Below, in pieces: positions 34,695 to 46,779 of a stretch of 64,000 nucleotides of DNA. The notes below the pieces were generated by a model. That model had not been told where the DNA came from, made no database searches, and was given only the letters and a program-made list of their open reading frames with translations. Positions within the stretch are counted from its first letter, which is position 1, and each line of letters starts with the position of its first letter. The translations under genes and the position numbers were made by a program. Source of the stretch: Cordilura impudica (lineage: Eukaryota; Arthropoda; Insecta; Diptera; Scathophagidae); assembly GCA_963682025.1 (NCBI GenBank), contig OY821517.1, positions 24,719,620-24,783,619 on the forward strand. Reading direction: 5' to 3'.

Positions 34695-35130
34695 ATAGTT
34701 TGTATGGGAGGTACCACGCCCACTGACCGGATACCGCCCTTTTTTTCGAGTACTAACGTTGATAACTTATGAACTTACACAAATTCTCAAGACTTTATCT
34801 ATTACAGTATTCTAGATACATGTGGGTACCACGCCCAATGGTCCGATCACGCCCTTTTTTCCGCTACTCTTCGAATTATTTAAATATGTATATGTACATA
34901 GTTTCAGAACTCATGCTGTCATAGTACTCCAGACATTATATGTTAAAATCAGATGTTAAAAATTCACTTTGTATGGGAGGTGCCACGCCCACTTGAAAAA
35001 TCCAAAAAATATAACCTATGTTTCCTTCCGGATAGGCAGTTACCTACTGTAAAAAATTCAATACGATCGGTCCAGTGGTGTAGTCTCCTATAAACCACAA
35101 ACAAACAGACAACCAAACAAACATACACAA
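34695..35130 (-). repeat. H2-type repeat units (GGTGCCACGCCCAC), reverse
   Basis: Reverse-orientation units at about 34705, 34828 and 34975 read TATGGGAGGTGCCACGCCCAC, spaced 120-150 bp. They share AGTACT and TCAAGACTTT neighbours with the units in 17310-18400 and 44740-45140. No clear Helitron terminus is visible, so this may be a fragment. Confidence 0.55.
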
Positions 35131-35136
35131 CTCCAT

Positions 35137-38100
35137 TTTTATACCCTCCACACATCAGTGACAGAGGGTATATAAAGGTATGTCATTCCGTTTGTAACGC
35201 ATCGAAATAAATTCCTGAGGCCCCAAAAAAATATATTTTCTTATTCCTTATAACAAGTGAAGTTGATTTACCGATGACCGTCTGTCCGTCTGTCTGTGGA
35301 AATCACGACCACGCCGTCAATATCTAAGCTAGACCGTTCTTTTTTGTATAAAATCCTTTATTAACATCCCAAAGAAGTTGCTATTTAAAATCGTCAAAAT
35401 CGGTCAAAGGGTTGACGAGCTATGAATGAAACTTTGAAAAAACTCTTGAAAAAATAAAATTTTTCAGTGTGTTTGTTGTTTTTCTTAAGATATGTTGTAT
35501 GTGTTGTAATACTTCGTATTGTTGAAGTCATTCCAGTTGTGTGTATATTAATACTGCACGTGTCACATTGGCCTAAAGAAGTTTTACCACATATTTTTTT
35601 ATCATTAAAATTAAATATTAAAAATTAAAAATTAAGAAAAATGAAAAGTGGAAAGTGGAAAATGAGAAATGAAAAATGGAAAATGAAAAAAGAAAATGGA
35701 AAATTGAAAAATGGAAAATTAAAAATTAAAAATGGATAATGGAAAATAGAAAATAGAACATGAAAAATGAAAAATGAAAATTGAAAAATGGAAAATGGAA
35801 AATGGAAAATGAAAAATGCAAAATGGAAAATGAAAATTAAAAATGAAAAATGGAAAATGGAAAATGGAATATGGAAAATGAAAATTAAAAATGAAAAATG
35901 GAAAATGAAAAATGAAAAATAAAAATTTACAAATTATTAATTAAAAATTAAAAATTAAAAATTAAAATTAAAAATTAAAAATTAAAAATTAAAAATTAAA
36001 AATTAAAAATAAAAAATTAAAAATTAAAAATTAAAAATTAAAAATTAAAAATTAAAAATTAACAATTAAAAATTAAAAATTAAAAATTAAAAATTAAAAA
36101 TTAAAAATTAAAAATTAAAAATTAAAAATTAAAAATTAAAAATTAAAAATTAAAAATTAAAAATTAAAAATTAAAAATTAAAAATTAAAAATTAAAAATT
36201 AAAAATTAAAAATTAAAAATTAAAAATTAAAAATTAAAAATTAAAAATTAAAAATTAAAAATTAAAAATTAAAAATTAAAAATTAAAAATTAAAAATTAA
36301 AAATTAAAAATTAAAAATTAAAAATTAAAAATTAAAAATTAAAAATTAAAAATTAAAAATTAAAAATTAAAAATTAAAAATTAAAAATTAAAAATTAAAA
36401 ATTAAAAATTAAAAATTAAAAATTAAAAATTAAAAATTAAAAATTAAAAATTAAAAATTAAAAATTAAAAATTAAAAATTAAAAATTAAAAATTAAAAAT
36501 TAAAAATTAAAAATTAAAAATTAAAAATTAAAAATTAAAAATTAAAAATTAAAAATTAAAAATTAAAAATTAAAAATTAAAAATTAAAAATTAAAAATTA
36601 AAAATTAAAAATTAAAAATTAAAAATTAAAAATTAAAAATTAAAAATTAAAAATTAAAAATTAAAAATTAAAAATTAAAAATTAAAAATTAAAAATTAAA
36701 AATTAAAAATTAAAAATTAAAAATTAAAAATTAAAAATTAAAAATTAAAAATTAAAAATTAAAAATTAAAAATTAAAAATTAAAAATTAAAAATTAAAAA
36801 TTAAAAATTAAAAATTAAAAATTAAAAATTAAAAATTAAAAATTAAAAATTAAAAATTAAAAATTAAAAATTAAAAATTAAAAATTAAAAATTAAAAATT
36901 AAAAATTAAAAATTAAAAATTAAAAATTAAAAATTAAAAATTAAAAATTAAAAATTAAAAATTAAAAATTAAAAATTAAAAATTAAAAATTAAAAATTAA
37001 AAATTAAAAATTAAAAATTAAAAATTAAAAATTAAAAATTAAAAATTAAAAATTAAAAATTAAAAATTAAAAATTAAAAATTAAAAATTAAAAATTAAAA
37101 ATTAAAAATTAAAAATTAAAAATTAAAAATTAAAAATTAAAAATTAAAAATTAAAAATTAAAAATTAAAAATTAAAAATTAAAAATTAAAAATTAAAAAT
37201 TAAAAATTAAAAATTAAAAATTAAAAATTAAAAATTAAAAATTAAAAATTAAAAATTAAAAATTAAAAATTAAAAATTAAAAATTAAAAATTAAAAATTA
37301 AAAATTAAAAATTAAAAATTAAAAATTAAAAATTAAAAATTAAAAATTAAAAATTAAAAATTAAAAATTAAAAATTAAAAATTAAAAATTAAAAATTAAA
37401 AATTAAAAATTAAAAATTAAAAATTAAAAATTAAAAATTAAAAATTAAAAATTAAAAATTAAAAATTAAAAATTAAAAATTAAAAATTAAAAATTAAAAA
37501 TTAAAAATTAAAAATTAAAAATTAAAAATTAAAAATTAAAAATTAAAAATTAAAAATTAAAAATTAAAAATTAAAAATTAAAAATTAAAAATTAAAAATT
37601 AAAAATTAAAAATTAAAAATTAAAAATTAAAAATTAAAAATTAAAAATTAAAAATTAAAAATTAAAAATTAAAAATTAAAAATTAAAAATTAAAAATTAA
37701 AAATTAAAAATTAAAAATTAAAAATTAAAAATTAAAAATTAAAAATTAAAAATTAAAAATTAAAAATTAAAAATTAAAAATTAAAAATTAAAAATTAAAA
37801 ATTAAAAATTAAAAATTAAAAATTAAAAATTAAAAATTAAAAATTAAAAATTAAAAATTAAAAATTAAAAATTAAAAATTAAAAATTAAAAATTAAAAAT
37901 TAAAAATTAAAAATTAAAAATTAAAAATTAAAAATTAAAAATTAAAAATTAAAAATTAAAAATTAAAAATTAAAAATTAAAAATTAAAAATTAAAAATTA
38001 AAAATTAAAAATTAAAAATTAAAAATTAAAAATTAAAAATTAAAAATTAAAAATTAAAAATTAAAAATTAAAAATTAAAAATTAAAAATTAAAAATTAAA

Positions 38101-38965
38101 AATTAAAAATTAAAAATTAAAAATTAAAAATTAAAAATTAAAAATTAAAAATTAAAAATTAAAAATTAAAAATTAAAAATTAAAAATTAAAAATTAAAAA
38201 TTAAAAATTAAAAATTAAAAATTAAAAATTAAAAATTAAAAATTAAAAATTAAAAATTAAAAATTAAAAATTAAAAATTAAAAATTAAAAATTAAAAATT
38301 AAAAATTAAAAATTAAAAATTAAAAATTAAAAATTAAAAATTAAAAATTAAAAATTAAAAATTAAAAATTAAAAATTAAAAATTAAAAATTAAAAATTAA
38401 AAATTAAAAATTAAAAATTAAAAATTAAAAATTAAAAATTAAAAATTAAAAATTAAAAATTAAAAATTAAAAATTAAAAATTAAAAATTAAAAATTAAAA
38501 ATTAAAAATGAATAATTAAAAATTAAAAATGAAAGATGGAAAATGGAAAATGGAAAATTAAAAATTAAAAATGGAAAATGAAAAATGAAAAATTTTAAAT
38601 TAAAAATGGCAAATGGAAAAAGAAAAATTAATAAATTAAAAATGAAAAATGAAAATGGAAAATGGAAAATGAAAAATGGAAAATGAAAAATTTTATATTA
38701 AAAATGGAAAATTGAAAATGAAAAATGAAAAATGAAAAGTGGAAAATGAAAAATGAAAAATCGAAAATGGAAAATGAAAAGTGGAAAATGAAAAATGGAA
38801 AATAAGAAATTAAAAATTAAAAACTAAAAATGAAAAACGAAAGATGAAAACTGAAAAGTGAAAAATAGAAAATGATAAATTAAAAATGAAAATTGAAAAT
38901 GAAAATGAAAAAGGTGGAGGGTATCAAAGATTCGGCCCAGCCGAATTTAACACTCTTACTTGTTA
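35137..38965 (+). repeat. Type-B fly repeat swollen by an internal AT-rich tandem array
   Basis: The left end TATACCCTCCACACATCAG plus GTAACGCATCGAAAT and GTCTGTCCGTCTGTCTG (35140-35300) and the right end GGTGGAGGGTATCAAAGATT, CGGCCCAGCCGAAT and CTCTTACTTGTT (38912-38963) are the two ends of one repeat type. Such a repeat is normally short; here 35600-38900 is filled by AAATGGAAAATGAAAA-type and then (TTAAAAA)n sequence. Other type-B pieces: 46780-46935, 50290-50480, 55385-55700, 56690-56830. Confidence 0.6.
35940..38508. repeat. (TTAAAAA)n heptamer array, ~2.57 kb
   Basis: About 367 copies of TTAAAAA. A few length variants occur before 36067 (for example at 35968, 36008, 36062); from 36067 to 38508 I see no interruption, about 349 units. 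The flanks (35630-35940, 38509-38890) are variants such as AAATGGAAAATGAAAAATG. The contrast between a homogeneous core and ragged edges suggests recent expansion from the edge sequence, or collapse/expansion in assembly. Confidence 0.95.
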
Positions 38966-39852
38966 CACATCATATATCAGCGGAAGTGAAACCGTAGATC
39001 GTCTTCCAATTCTGGTAACTGGTGAGGGAGTTGATAAATTCCTTTCAGTGCTAAAATTATCTACTGGAACAGAAAAGGCAGCTACGTCGGCGGTTTTTGA
39101 CACATTGTTAGAATGGGATCTTAGTGAAAAAATTAAATGCATGAGCTTAGACACAACTGCCATAAATACTGGACGAAGAAATGGTGTATGCATTTTACTG
39201 GAACAAAAGAGGGATAAAGATATGCTTTGACGGGCGTGCCGTCATCATGTTATGGAAATAATGCTTTAAGTTATATTTCGCCAGACACTTGGTTCCTGCA
39301 CCGGTCCTGAAACTTTAATATTTAAAAGATTTAAGCAAGCCTCGAGCACAATTAATAAGACGAACTTTAAATCTGGTATTTTTGTTTTATAACAAGTGAA
39401 AAGAATTACAGATAATACAATTTGTTTCGTCCAAAATCAACTGAAATAATTTCAGCCACGAGATGACTACAAAGAGCTCGTTAAACTTAATAATATTTCC
39501 CGTTGAAGAGGGCTAGATGGATGGCTGAAGCCATTTATTGTTTAAAGATTTATTTATTTATAAATTAATTCAAGCTGAGTGAGCGTGAAGTTTTGTCCAT
39601 TCGAGATGTTTGCATATTTGCTGTAACAATTTATATAAATTATTGGTTTCAAACCTCTTCAACGATTTATGCTCCAAGAAATGATCTAAAGCTTTTAAAA
39701 GATTTTAAATGCTACGAAGATATAAATGAGTCGATTGCAACTGTAGCTCTAATAAAAATTCTTTGGCCATCGCTGGTACATATCGGAAGGGCTTATTGCT
39801 TTCGTTTTTTTTTTTTTTTTATGACAAAGTTTATGTTCACGTAAAACAGAAG

Positions 39853-41228
39853 ATTTAAGCAACTGCAGAAATTGGAGGGGTATAACATTACTAAATACTA
39901 TCCAGAAGATTGTTGCCTTCGTAATCTTGAATCGTATATCACCAATATTAAATGGTCAACTTCGACAAGAACAAAACGGTTTCAGACCACAAAGATCCTG
40001 TATCGATCACATTAACACGTTGCGCATTGTGGTTGAACAGTCAGTCGAGTGTAGATCCCCACTATATCTTCTATTCGTTATATGGAATACACTTCGGGAA
40101 CTTGGTGTACCTGATAAAATTGTACACCTCATATGTGAACTTTACACAAATGCAGAATGTAGGGTTATATACAAAGGTAAGACTAGTGACAAGTTCACAA
40201 TACAGAATGGAGTTCGCCAGGGGTGTGTTTTGTCACCCCTTTTATTTATATTGGTTTTGGACAACATTTTAACAAAAACAAATTCAGAAGTACCAGATGG
40301 CATACAATGGAGACCGAACCAAAGATTATCTGATCTTGATTATGCGGACGATATTTGCTTTTTGAGCCACACCCTATCCGGAACACGGACAAAGCTAGAG
40401 CCATTAATTCGTATTGCTGGTAAAATGGGTCTCAAGGTCAATATGACAAAAACAAAACTGATGCGTGTTGAGACTGCGATCCAAACTCCACTGACAGTCA
40501 CAATAAATGGTAACCCATCTGTCGTCAAGGATGTCACCAATTTTAGCTACCTTGGGAGTGTAATCTCCAAAGATGGTGGAGCAGATGCGGATGTTTCAAG
40601 CCGCATAAATAAGGCACGCGCCGCATACCATAAAATGAAAAGAATTTGGATGTCTCGCAACATTCGCAGAAAAACAAAGCTTAAGGTCTTTAACACCAGC
40701 ATTAAACCAATTCCTTTATACGGCTGTGAAACTTGGAAGGTGACAAATAATATCTGCCAAAAATCACAAGTTTTCGTCAACAAATGTTTTCGTTGCATCT
40801 GTCACATATTTTGGCCCAACACCATATCAAATAAAGACCTTCTGTCGTTAACACTAAGCGAACCTATTAACACAGAAATAAAGAGTAGAAAGTGGCGGTG
40901 GATAGGTCACACGCTAAGAAGAGAAGATGTCAATATATCTAAAATGTCGTTTGAATGGAACCCGCAGGGTACAAGACGCAGAGGAAGGCCAAGAAATACC
41001 TGGATTCGATCGATACATTCCGAAAGTCAACATATACGCTCATGGCCTGAAATTCGTTGTATTGCACAAAACCGCCAACAATGGAGTGCAACAATTACCG
41101 CCCTATGTTCCGTATAGGACAGCATATGAGTTTAAATTGAATTAATTGTAATAAAATGTATCTCTACTACTTTAATAATCTTTTATATATTTAAATAAAT
41201 ATGCTTCCTTTGTCAAGGAAAAAAAAAG
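39853..41228 (+). mobile_element. 5'-truncated RTE-like LINE with CAGAAG target duplication
   Basis: CAGAAG occurs immediately before (39847-39852) and after (41229-41234) the insert, and the host gene reads on across it. The element starts inside pol and ends with a short A-rich tail. It is the same LINE group as 26400-29811 but clearly diverged. Confidence 0.75.
39858..41117 (+). pseudogene. RTE-like reverse transcriptase fragment lacking RT motif A
   Basis: Begins NCRNWRGITLLN (not at a start codon) and runs open to 41117. NGFRPQRSCIDHI, GVRQGCVLSPLLFIL (motif B), LDYADDICFLS (motif C), FSYLGSVIS and the C-terminal WRWIGHTLRREDVNI and RRGRPRNTWIR are present. Compared with the copy at 28346-29728, LLFVDFERAFD and about a dozen following residues are replaced by LLFVIWNTLREL: an in-frame deletion that removes the motif A aspartate. 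The protein would be RT-dead even though its frame is open. Confidence 0.75.
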
Positions 41229-41491
41229 CAGAAGAAGCGTTCACCGCTTAAGCGAATAACATTGGATGGTAGTATTGTTAGTAGCAAAAACTAGAGGATG
41301 CAGAATATAGAAATGGAGGAGACATAGTTCGTTCTGTGAGAGTTGATAACGATGTCGCAGAACGTGGAGTGGCCCTGATGTAGGAATATAATAAATTACA
41401 TATCAACAATGAAGAACAAAAGCAGTACTTGACTATATGAAAGAATATGGACAAAAATACGCTGATTCGACTAAATCGACTTTGCTCCAAT

Positions 41492-42264
41492 AATCAATTC
41501 AATATATCAAATTCACAATATTTAGAATAAAAATAACCTTAAATATTAATATTTTTAGCTGTATTAATTTCAAAAATAGTTTTTTACTCTTAAATATTAA
41601 AATAACATTTCTTTGAAATTTCCTTAAAATACATACAAATACTGAAGATATATCTCTTTTAAATTTTTATTGACATGTAGGTCCTCTTCCGAAAAAATTA
41701 AGGTGGGAAGGGGTTGATTGTACTGTCGTCTGCAATACACGGTCTGATTTTAATAATTTTACGGCCTTGTCTTAGGAATATTATAAACATACATATATAA
41801 GTAATCCAAAAATTCTACGTATTTGAAGTTCTTGTCTTTTCCACAAACGGACGGACGGACAAAAATAACATAATCCACAGAAAATCATTCCAAAAAAGAA
41901 AAGCTTACACTATTTCTTCTAAAAATATTCATTCAATAGCGGCGTGTATAAAAAAAATTAAAACAATTTTTCTGACTCTCACATAAGGGAAACGGTATAA
42001 GGAAGCAATGTTTTTTTTTTTTTTTTTTCAAAAAACCCAAATTTCAAGACCCGCTAGCGACCACTTAACTTAAATGAAAAAATTAAAAAAAAAAAATCAT
42101 GTGTTATTTTTTCACGACTCTTATTATATATTCAGAGTGACCCATTGAAAAATCCAAATTTTTATGAATTGATTAGCATACTTTTAGGCTCTTATAAAAT
42201 TATTTATTATTAATATTTAATGTTATTTAATTTAAAATATTTTTAAAACATATTATATATAAAT
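41492..42264. other. No gene seen
   Basis: AT-rich stretch with GGACGGACGGAC at about 41848-41859 (a scrap of a fly repeat) and a T tract at 42011-42028. Nothing coding was recognised. Confidence 0.45.
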
Positions 42265-42560
42265 ATTGAAATTCTGCACTTCTCCTCCATATGAACTATA
42301 ACTAAGTCGATTTACACACTCCTCCGTGCCCGCATGATGCTTAAAAAGGGATGTAAAAATATTAATAGGACGGAAATCAGAAATCGCACAAGGATTTTTA
42401 AACTGTGGGACCGGTACAACTCTTGCATTTTTCCAACTACTTGGGTATAAAGATGTTGTTATAATAGAGTTTAAATATGAATACTCGACATTGATAACGA
42501 ATGATAACCTGTATATCGAATATATACAAAGCACACAATGAAGTCCACGTAACTGAGAAC
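42265..42560 (-). pseudogene. LINE RT scrap (CR1/Jockey group)
   Basis: Minus-strand frame reads LNSIITTSLYPSSWKNARVV then PVPQFKNPCAISDFRPINIF, the conserved segment preceding RT motif A, and breaks off at both ends. The fold-back element at 42570 starts right beside it. Confidence 0.6.
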
Positions 42561-42569
42561 TATTAAAAC

Positions 42570-43050
42570 CAAGGTTCAGAAAATACACACATCAAACAAA
42601 CAATGTTCTGTTCTAAAGAAGCCAATACATATTTTTATTTTCATAGCAATTAAGTGTGTTTTTATATTTTGAACGTTGCCAAACACAATCATGACTGTGT
42701 TTCGTTTTAATATTTCGTTATCTACACGAATATTTTTCTATCACGTATTTTTTGTTTATACCTAACAGATTCGAGTGTAGCTTTATTTTAGTTCGTTTTC
42801 TTGCACGTGTACTGCTAACAAAACAGAACATGTTCTTCAACGTGTACATCTTCAACGTGCGATCGGAAAAAAAAAATTAATTAAGTGATAAACAACATAT
42901 AAAATTTCTCTGTTTCCTATTTTATTACTATCTTTTTATTTTTTTTTTTATATTTTTATTATTATCTGTTTCTTTTTATTTTTTTAAAACTGCTAATTAA
43001 TTATTTTGGCTTTTTTTAATAAATTTGGTTGAAACAACTGTTGTCGATAT
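42570..43050. mobile_element. Fold-back hAT-type MITE (family FB), left arm and centre
   Basis: Starts CAAGGTTCAGAAAATACACA at 42570 and follows the left arm of 57211-58007 and 53313-54153 through ATTTCGTTATCTACACGAA and GAACATGTTC. It then has the same T-rich centre as 53640-53870. The right arm is absent; another inverted element begins at 43052. Confidence 0.65.
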
Positions 43051-43051
43051 T

Positions 43052-43735
43052 ATAGGATATTTCGATAAAAGTTGTTGATAACATTTTAGTAATTCTACAA
43101 AATAATATTCTGGACTTTTTTTCCGATATTAACCCGTGGGGTACTCTTGACGTCAAATTGACTCTTTATGAAAATCTATAAATATTTTCTTCATCAGGAT
43201 TTTTTTCAATAAAACAAATTTAATGTAATCATAAAATTCCTCAAATTTATTCATTATTTTATGGAAATATGTAGATTAATTAGTTTTTATATTTAATATA
43301 GTATATACAAATTTGTATATCGAGGGCTTATATTCAAAAAGTGCTATCTGCATTAATAATTATTTTAAAGAGAGCGTGTAAAACTAATTTATTAACAAGA
43401 TCTGAAAGTATTTGTCGATTGATTTGCCACATTATAAATTAAGAAATAGTCGTACTAATCATGTATGATATCAAAATTAATATTATATTTGACAGTTATA
43501 TCAGAGAACAGTTCGAAATAAAAAATTAATATTGCTGTCAAATGTAGGTAGATAGCACTTTTTGAATATAAGCCCTCGATATATCTTTATATGAATATAA
43601 TAATTCTGAAAAAAAAATTAAAACTAGGACACATTTTGAGTACCCCACGGGTTAATTTCAGAAAATAAGTCCAGAATATTTTTTTTTTGAATTATTAAAA
43701 TTTTATCAACAAGTTTTATCGAAATCCTTCCACAA
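43052..43735. mobile_element. Inverted-repeat element of unknown family, ~0.68 kb
   Basis: Outer arms: 43052-43150 (TTGTTGATAACATTTTAGTAA, in part; AACCCGTGGGGTACTC) against 43635-43735 (GAGTACCCCACGGGTTAA...). Inner arms: CGAGGGCTTATATTCAAAAA at 43321 and its complement ending at 43580. The interior is AT-rich and non-coding. Exact termini and target duplication are not fixed. Confidence 0.65.
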
Positions 43736-44600
43736 ATATATATTATTTCGATATTTTATTTAAAAAAAAAATGTAAATATCCTTAAATTTTACCTTTGAT
43801 CTTAAAGGGGGCAATTTATAGTGTATCAATTTAACTTTAATGTACAGGATTGAAAACTTATATCAAGTAGTAAAATATTTTGAAAAAATATGTTTGAAAT
43901 ATGAAAACACCAAAAAGATGTAGCCCAAAAATTTAAAAAGTATGAAAAATCACATTTTTCTTCAAATCCGCTGAAATAAAAACGTAGCCCTCGCCAAATT
44001 AAGAACAGGATACCTACAATATTTGGCACTTTTAATCAGATGTATTTTGTTAATACGACCTTAAAGTCCAATCGTTGACTTTGGAAAATTTCTTGAACAA
44101 AATTTTTGAAAAAGTAAAATTGGAGATTTTGAAATAGTGCTAGACGAGATGCTAGATACTTTACATAAGATCATTTTGGGATCAGGAAAATGCAAAAATA
44201 TTGTTGTTGTAAATTATTTCAATGTCTTTTAAAATTTGAGCTCGATTTTCTTAATCAAGTGGTATGCGACGCATTTATTGCCTGGGGAACTTGATATAAC
44301 TTGGCTGTTTTTCAACCGATAATAGATTTTGTTGTTTTATTAGAAAGACAATTTATTCTAGATTATGGTTTATTAATTAATTTAATTAAACCTGAATTAC
44401 TAATATCAAAATTTTTGCGAAAAATTATATTTTTTGATAATTTTTACATATAAATGCATATAAATGCATATTTGAACTTTGAATCCAATGCGCGTCCAGA
44501 AAGCAATGCCCAATTTGGCTGAAATTTTGCGCACTAAAGTTTTAGGTCCAGTGTCACAATAATCTTGAAATTCCAAAATAAATAATGGCTGTCACCCTAA
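43736..44600. other. No gene; possible transposon end at 44500-44600
   Basis: The stretch closes with AATAATGGCTGTCACCCTAA, whose complement starts TTAGGGTGACAGCC, the look of a DNA-transposon terminus with a TTGGCTGAAATTTTGCGC inner block. No inverted partner was found in this window. Confidence 0.35.
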
Positions 44601-45227
44601 TCTATATATGTATATATAATTGAAAATTTGTTGGTTTGTGTGTTTGCGAGTTTGACATTAATAGGTGGCCAAACCATAGGACCGATCTTCTTGAAATTTT
44701 CACAGTAATTTGGTAACGGTAAAATAGGTTATATATTTTGTTAATGTATGAAGTGGGCGTGGCACCTCCCATATATAAAAAATTTTGTAGGAGTACATAA
44801 GTTAGTAATGTGAGAAGTAGGGCTAACAATGGGCTGGGTCAAACAAGTGGGCGTGGCACCTCCCATACATGGTAAATACATATCATCATATATCTAGAGT
44901 ACTATGACTGTCAGATTCTTGAAACTTTCTGCGCGGAACTTGGTTGTTAATGTGAACACTCTTATCAAAAATGGGCGGGATTTGTTTAGTGAGCGTGGCA
45001 CCTCTGAAACAAGATATATTATCTGAAGTACTTTAAACCCGACAGTCTTGAAACCAGTTGTGAGTTCGCGAATGATGAGTGTGAGAAATTATGTGAAAAA
45101 TGGGAGAGATCAAACAAGTGGGCGTGGCACCTCCCATACATAGTAAAAACATATCATCATAATTAACAACAAAAATATTCACTAGAAATAAATTATATGG
45201 CAAAACAACGTTTGCCGGTTCAGCTAG
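44601..45227 (+). mobile_element. Non-autonomous Helitron, family H2, complete
   Basis: Begins TCTATATATGTATATATAA right after an A (44600) and ends CTAG (45224-45227) right before a T. A perfect hairpin GGCAAA-ACAACG-TTTGCC lies at 45199-45216, seven bases before CTAG. The interior holds four GTGGGCGTGGCACC..CCCATA units at about 44755, 44848, 44993 and 45119. Non-coding. These are canonical Helitron termini and insertion site. Confidence 0.8.
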
Positions 45228-46779
45228 TATTAGATATTAAACAGAGTATTTGTAAATTATACAGTGACTTTAGAAAGTCACTCAAACACCAATCTGGAAT
45301 TCTTCTCGTGTTTAGTTTATAATCACTTACATTGAAAAAAATAAAAAAAGTTCTTGAATAAACAAGTGGTCCTTTATTTAATAAGAAGCTCCCCCACCGA
45401 ACTCATCATGAACTTCAAACCGCTTTAAATAAATAAAATCTCGTGAAAACAGAATTCAATATTTTTTTATATGAAATTCACGTAAAAAAAAAGTTCCCTT
45501 AAAAACAGAATGAAGTGTTTTCGATTATTCCAATTTTAGCAAACGAAATTCTGGATATTTACACTTTGCGAGAACCAGAAAAACTTGTGCATATTTATTA
45601 TTTTTCATAGAAAAAAAAAACAATTCTTTTACAATCTGCCACATATGTGAGATTCAAGGAAACAACAGGATTTTTTTTTGTTTAAACAAATCGCTGTAAC
45701 AGAAATTGCTGTTCTGACGACTAATGTGTATAAAATAATATCGATTTTGTGCAAAGGATTTGCAGCTTTAAAAGCATTCCCATACATATTTTAAGCACTT
45801 AACGACAGCTCTTCTATACAAGATTTAACGTAATTTAATTAAATGCCAGTCTTTTTCTTTTTGTAACGTTTTATTTTCGTTGGAAATCGATTTTGTAACA
45901 CTTAGAATGTTTGCCTCGATTAAATTTTACCAGCCAAACTTTCCAACATAAAATTAATGAGCGCAATAATTATGCGTTGAAAATTCATTCATCTATGGAT
46001 TTTACTGGTAAATCTTGTGTTTGTTAAGGATTTGTCGAAAAACGCGCTAAAAACCCAGAAACGGTTGGAAAATATTCATAATCGTAATTAACATTAATTG
46101 CACTTTTAGAAAATTCTCAAAAAAAAAAAAAAAAGTTTTGTATTTTTCTTATGAGAGCAAAGACGGAGTAAAAGAATAAAATTTCTGGTTAAAGACATTA
46201 AGCAAAAACAAAAAAAGTTTAACTTCCTAATTTAAGCAGTTGTGATGAAGCGTATGATATTATTAATGACTTGATATTAATTTACATAAATTAAAAACGA
46301 AATGAAGCAATTAAAATCAGGGTTAATGGGAGAAAATATATTTTCAAGTTTTACTGGATTTCAGTCAATATGTTAATAAATGTGTGTACTGTTTTTTTTT
46401 AAACCAAAGATGAATGTAACATAAATTCAAGTTAAGGAAAATACAATTTATTTATTTGAAATTTATTGTATTTTTTTTTTTTCGAACACCATCAAAAGAA
46501 AATCCAAAAAAAAAAACAGCAACTATTTTACAATATTCACCCTCTTATTGCATTTGAAGAATTTACATATGAGTGTAGCAACTAAACCATACACAGCGGT
46601 TCCAAACCAAACAATAAAAAAAGGTAATAAATACACATCTTCACATCAGTGTTGCAACTATGTTTAGGGTGATTGCAGTCAAGCATATAGATTTTTAAAA
46701 GGCTGGGTAAGCTACTGGGAGCCAAAGCTAACCACCTCTAGTTGGAAACGGCAAACTGTTTCAAATATGAATCTTTTTC
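45228..46779. other. AT-rich stretch, no gene seen
   Basis: Contains A/T tracts (46119-46135, 46392-46401, 46471-46482) and no block resembling a known protein or mobile element. It may be ordinary fly intergenic DNA. Confidence 0.5.

Larger units (their letters stand above)
38966..41491 (+). pseudogene. Split, decayed transposon-like gene ('DTTA.NTG' family)
   Basis: 5' part: SGSETVDRLPILVTGEGVDK, LSTGTEKAATSAVFDTLLEW and CMSLDTTAINTGRRNGVCIL to a stop at 39230. Decayed pieces follow: CRHHVMEI, GPETLIFKRFKQ, QPRDDYKELVKL, ARWMAEAIYCLKIYLF-like, and an open segment 39593-39840 (VCIFAVTIYINYWFQTSST). The gene is then cut at 39852 by a LINE and resumes at 41229 with KRSPLKRITLDGS, RVDNDVAERGVALM and NEEQKQYL, ending at 41491. 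I know these blocks from uncharacterised proteins common in hemipteran, dipteran and cnidarian genomes. The LDTT Asp followed by a C..HH segment would fit a DDE transposase of hAT-like style, but that is inference. Its own termini were not found; its 5' side abuts the type-B repeat. Confidence 0.65.

Noticed and set aside
35940..38508. (TTAAAAA)n as a telomeric or centromeric satellite
   Set aside because: Flies lack short telomerase repeats, the unit has no G-rich strand, and the array is enclosed by the two ends of an interspersed repeat.
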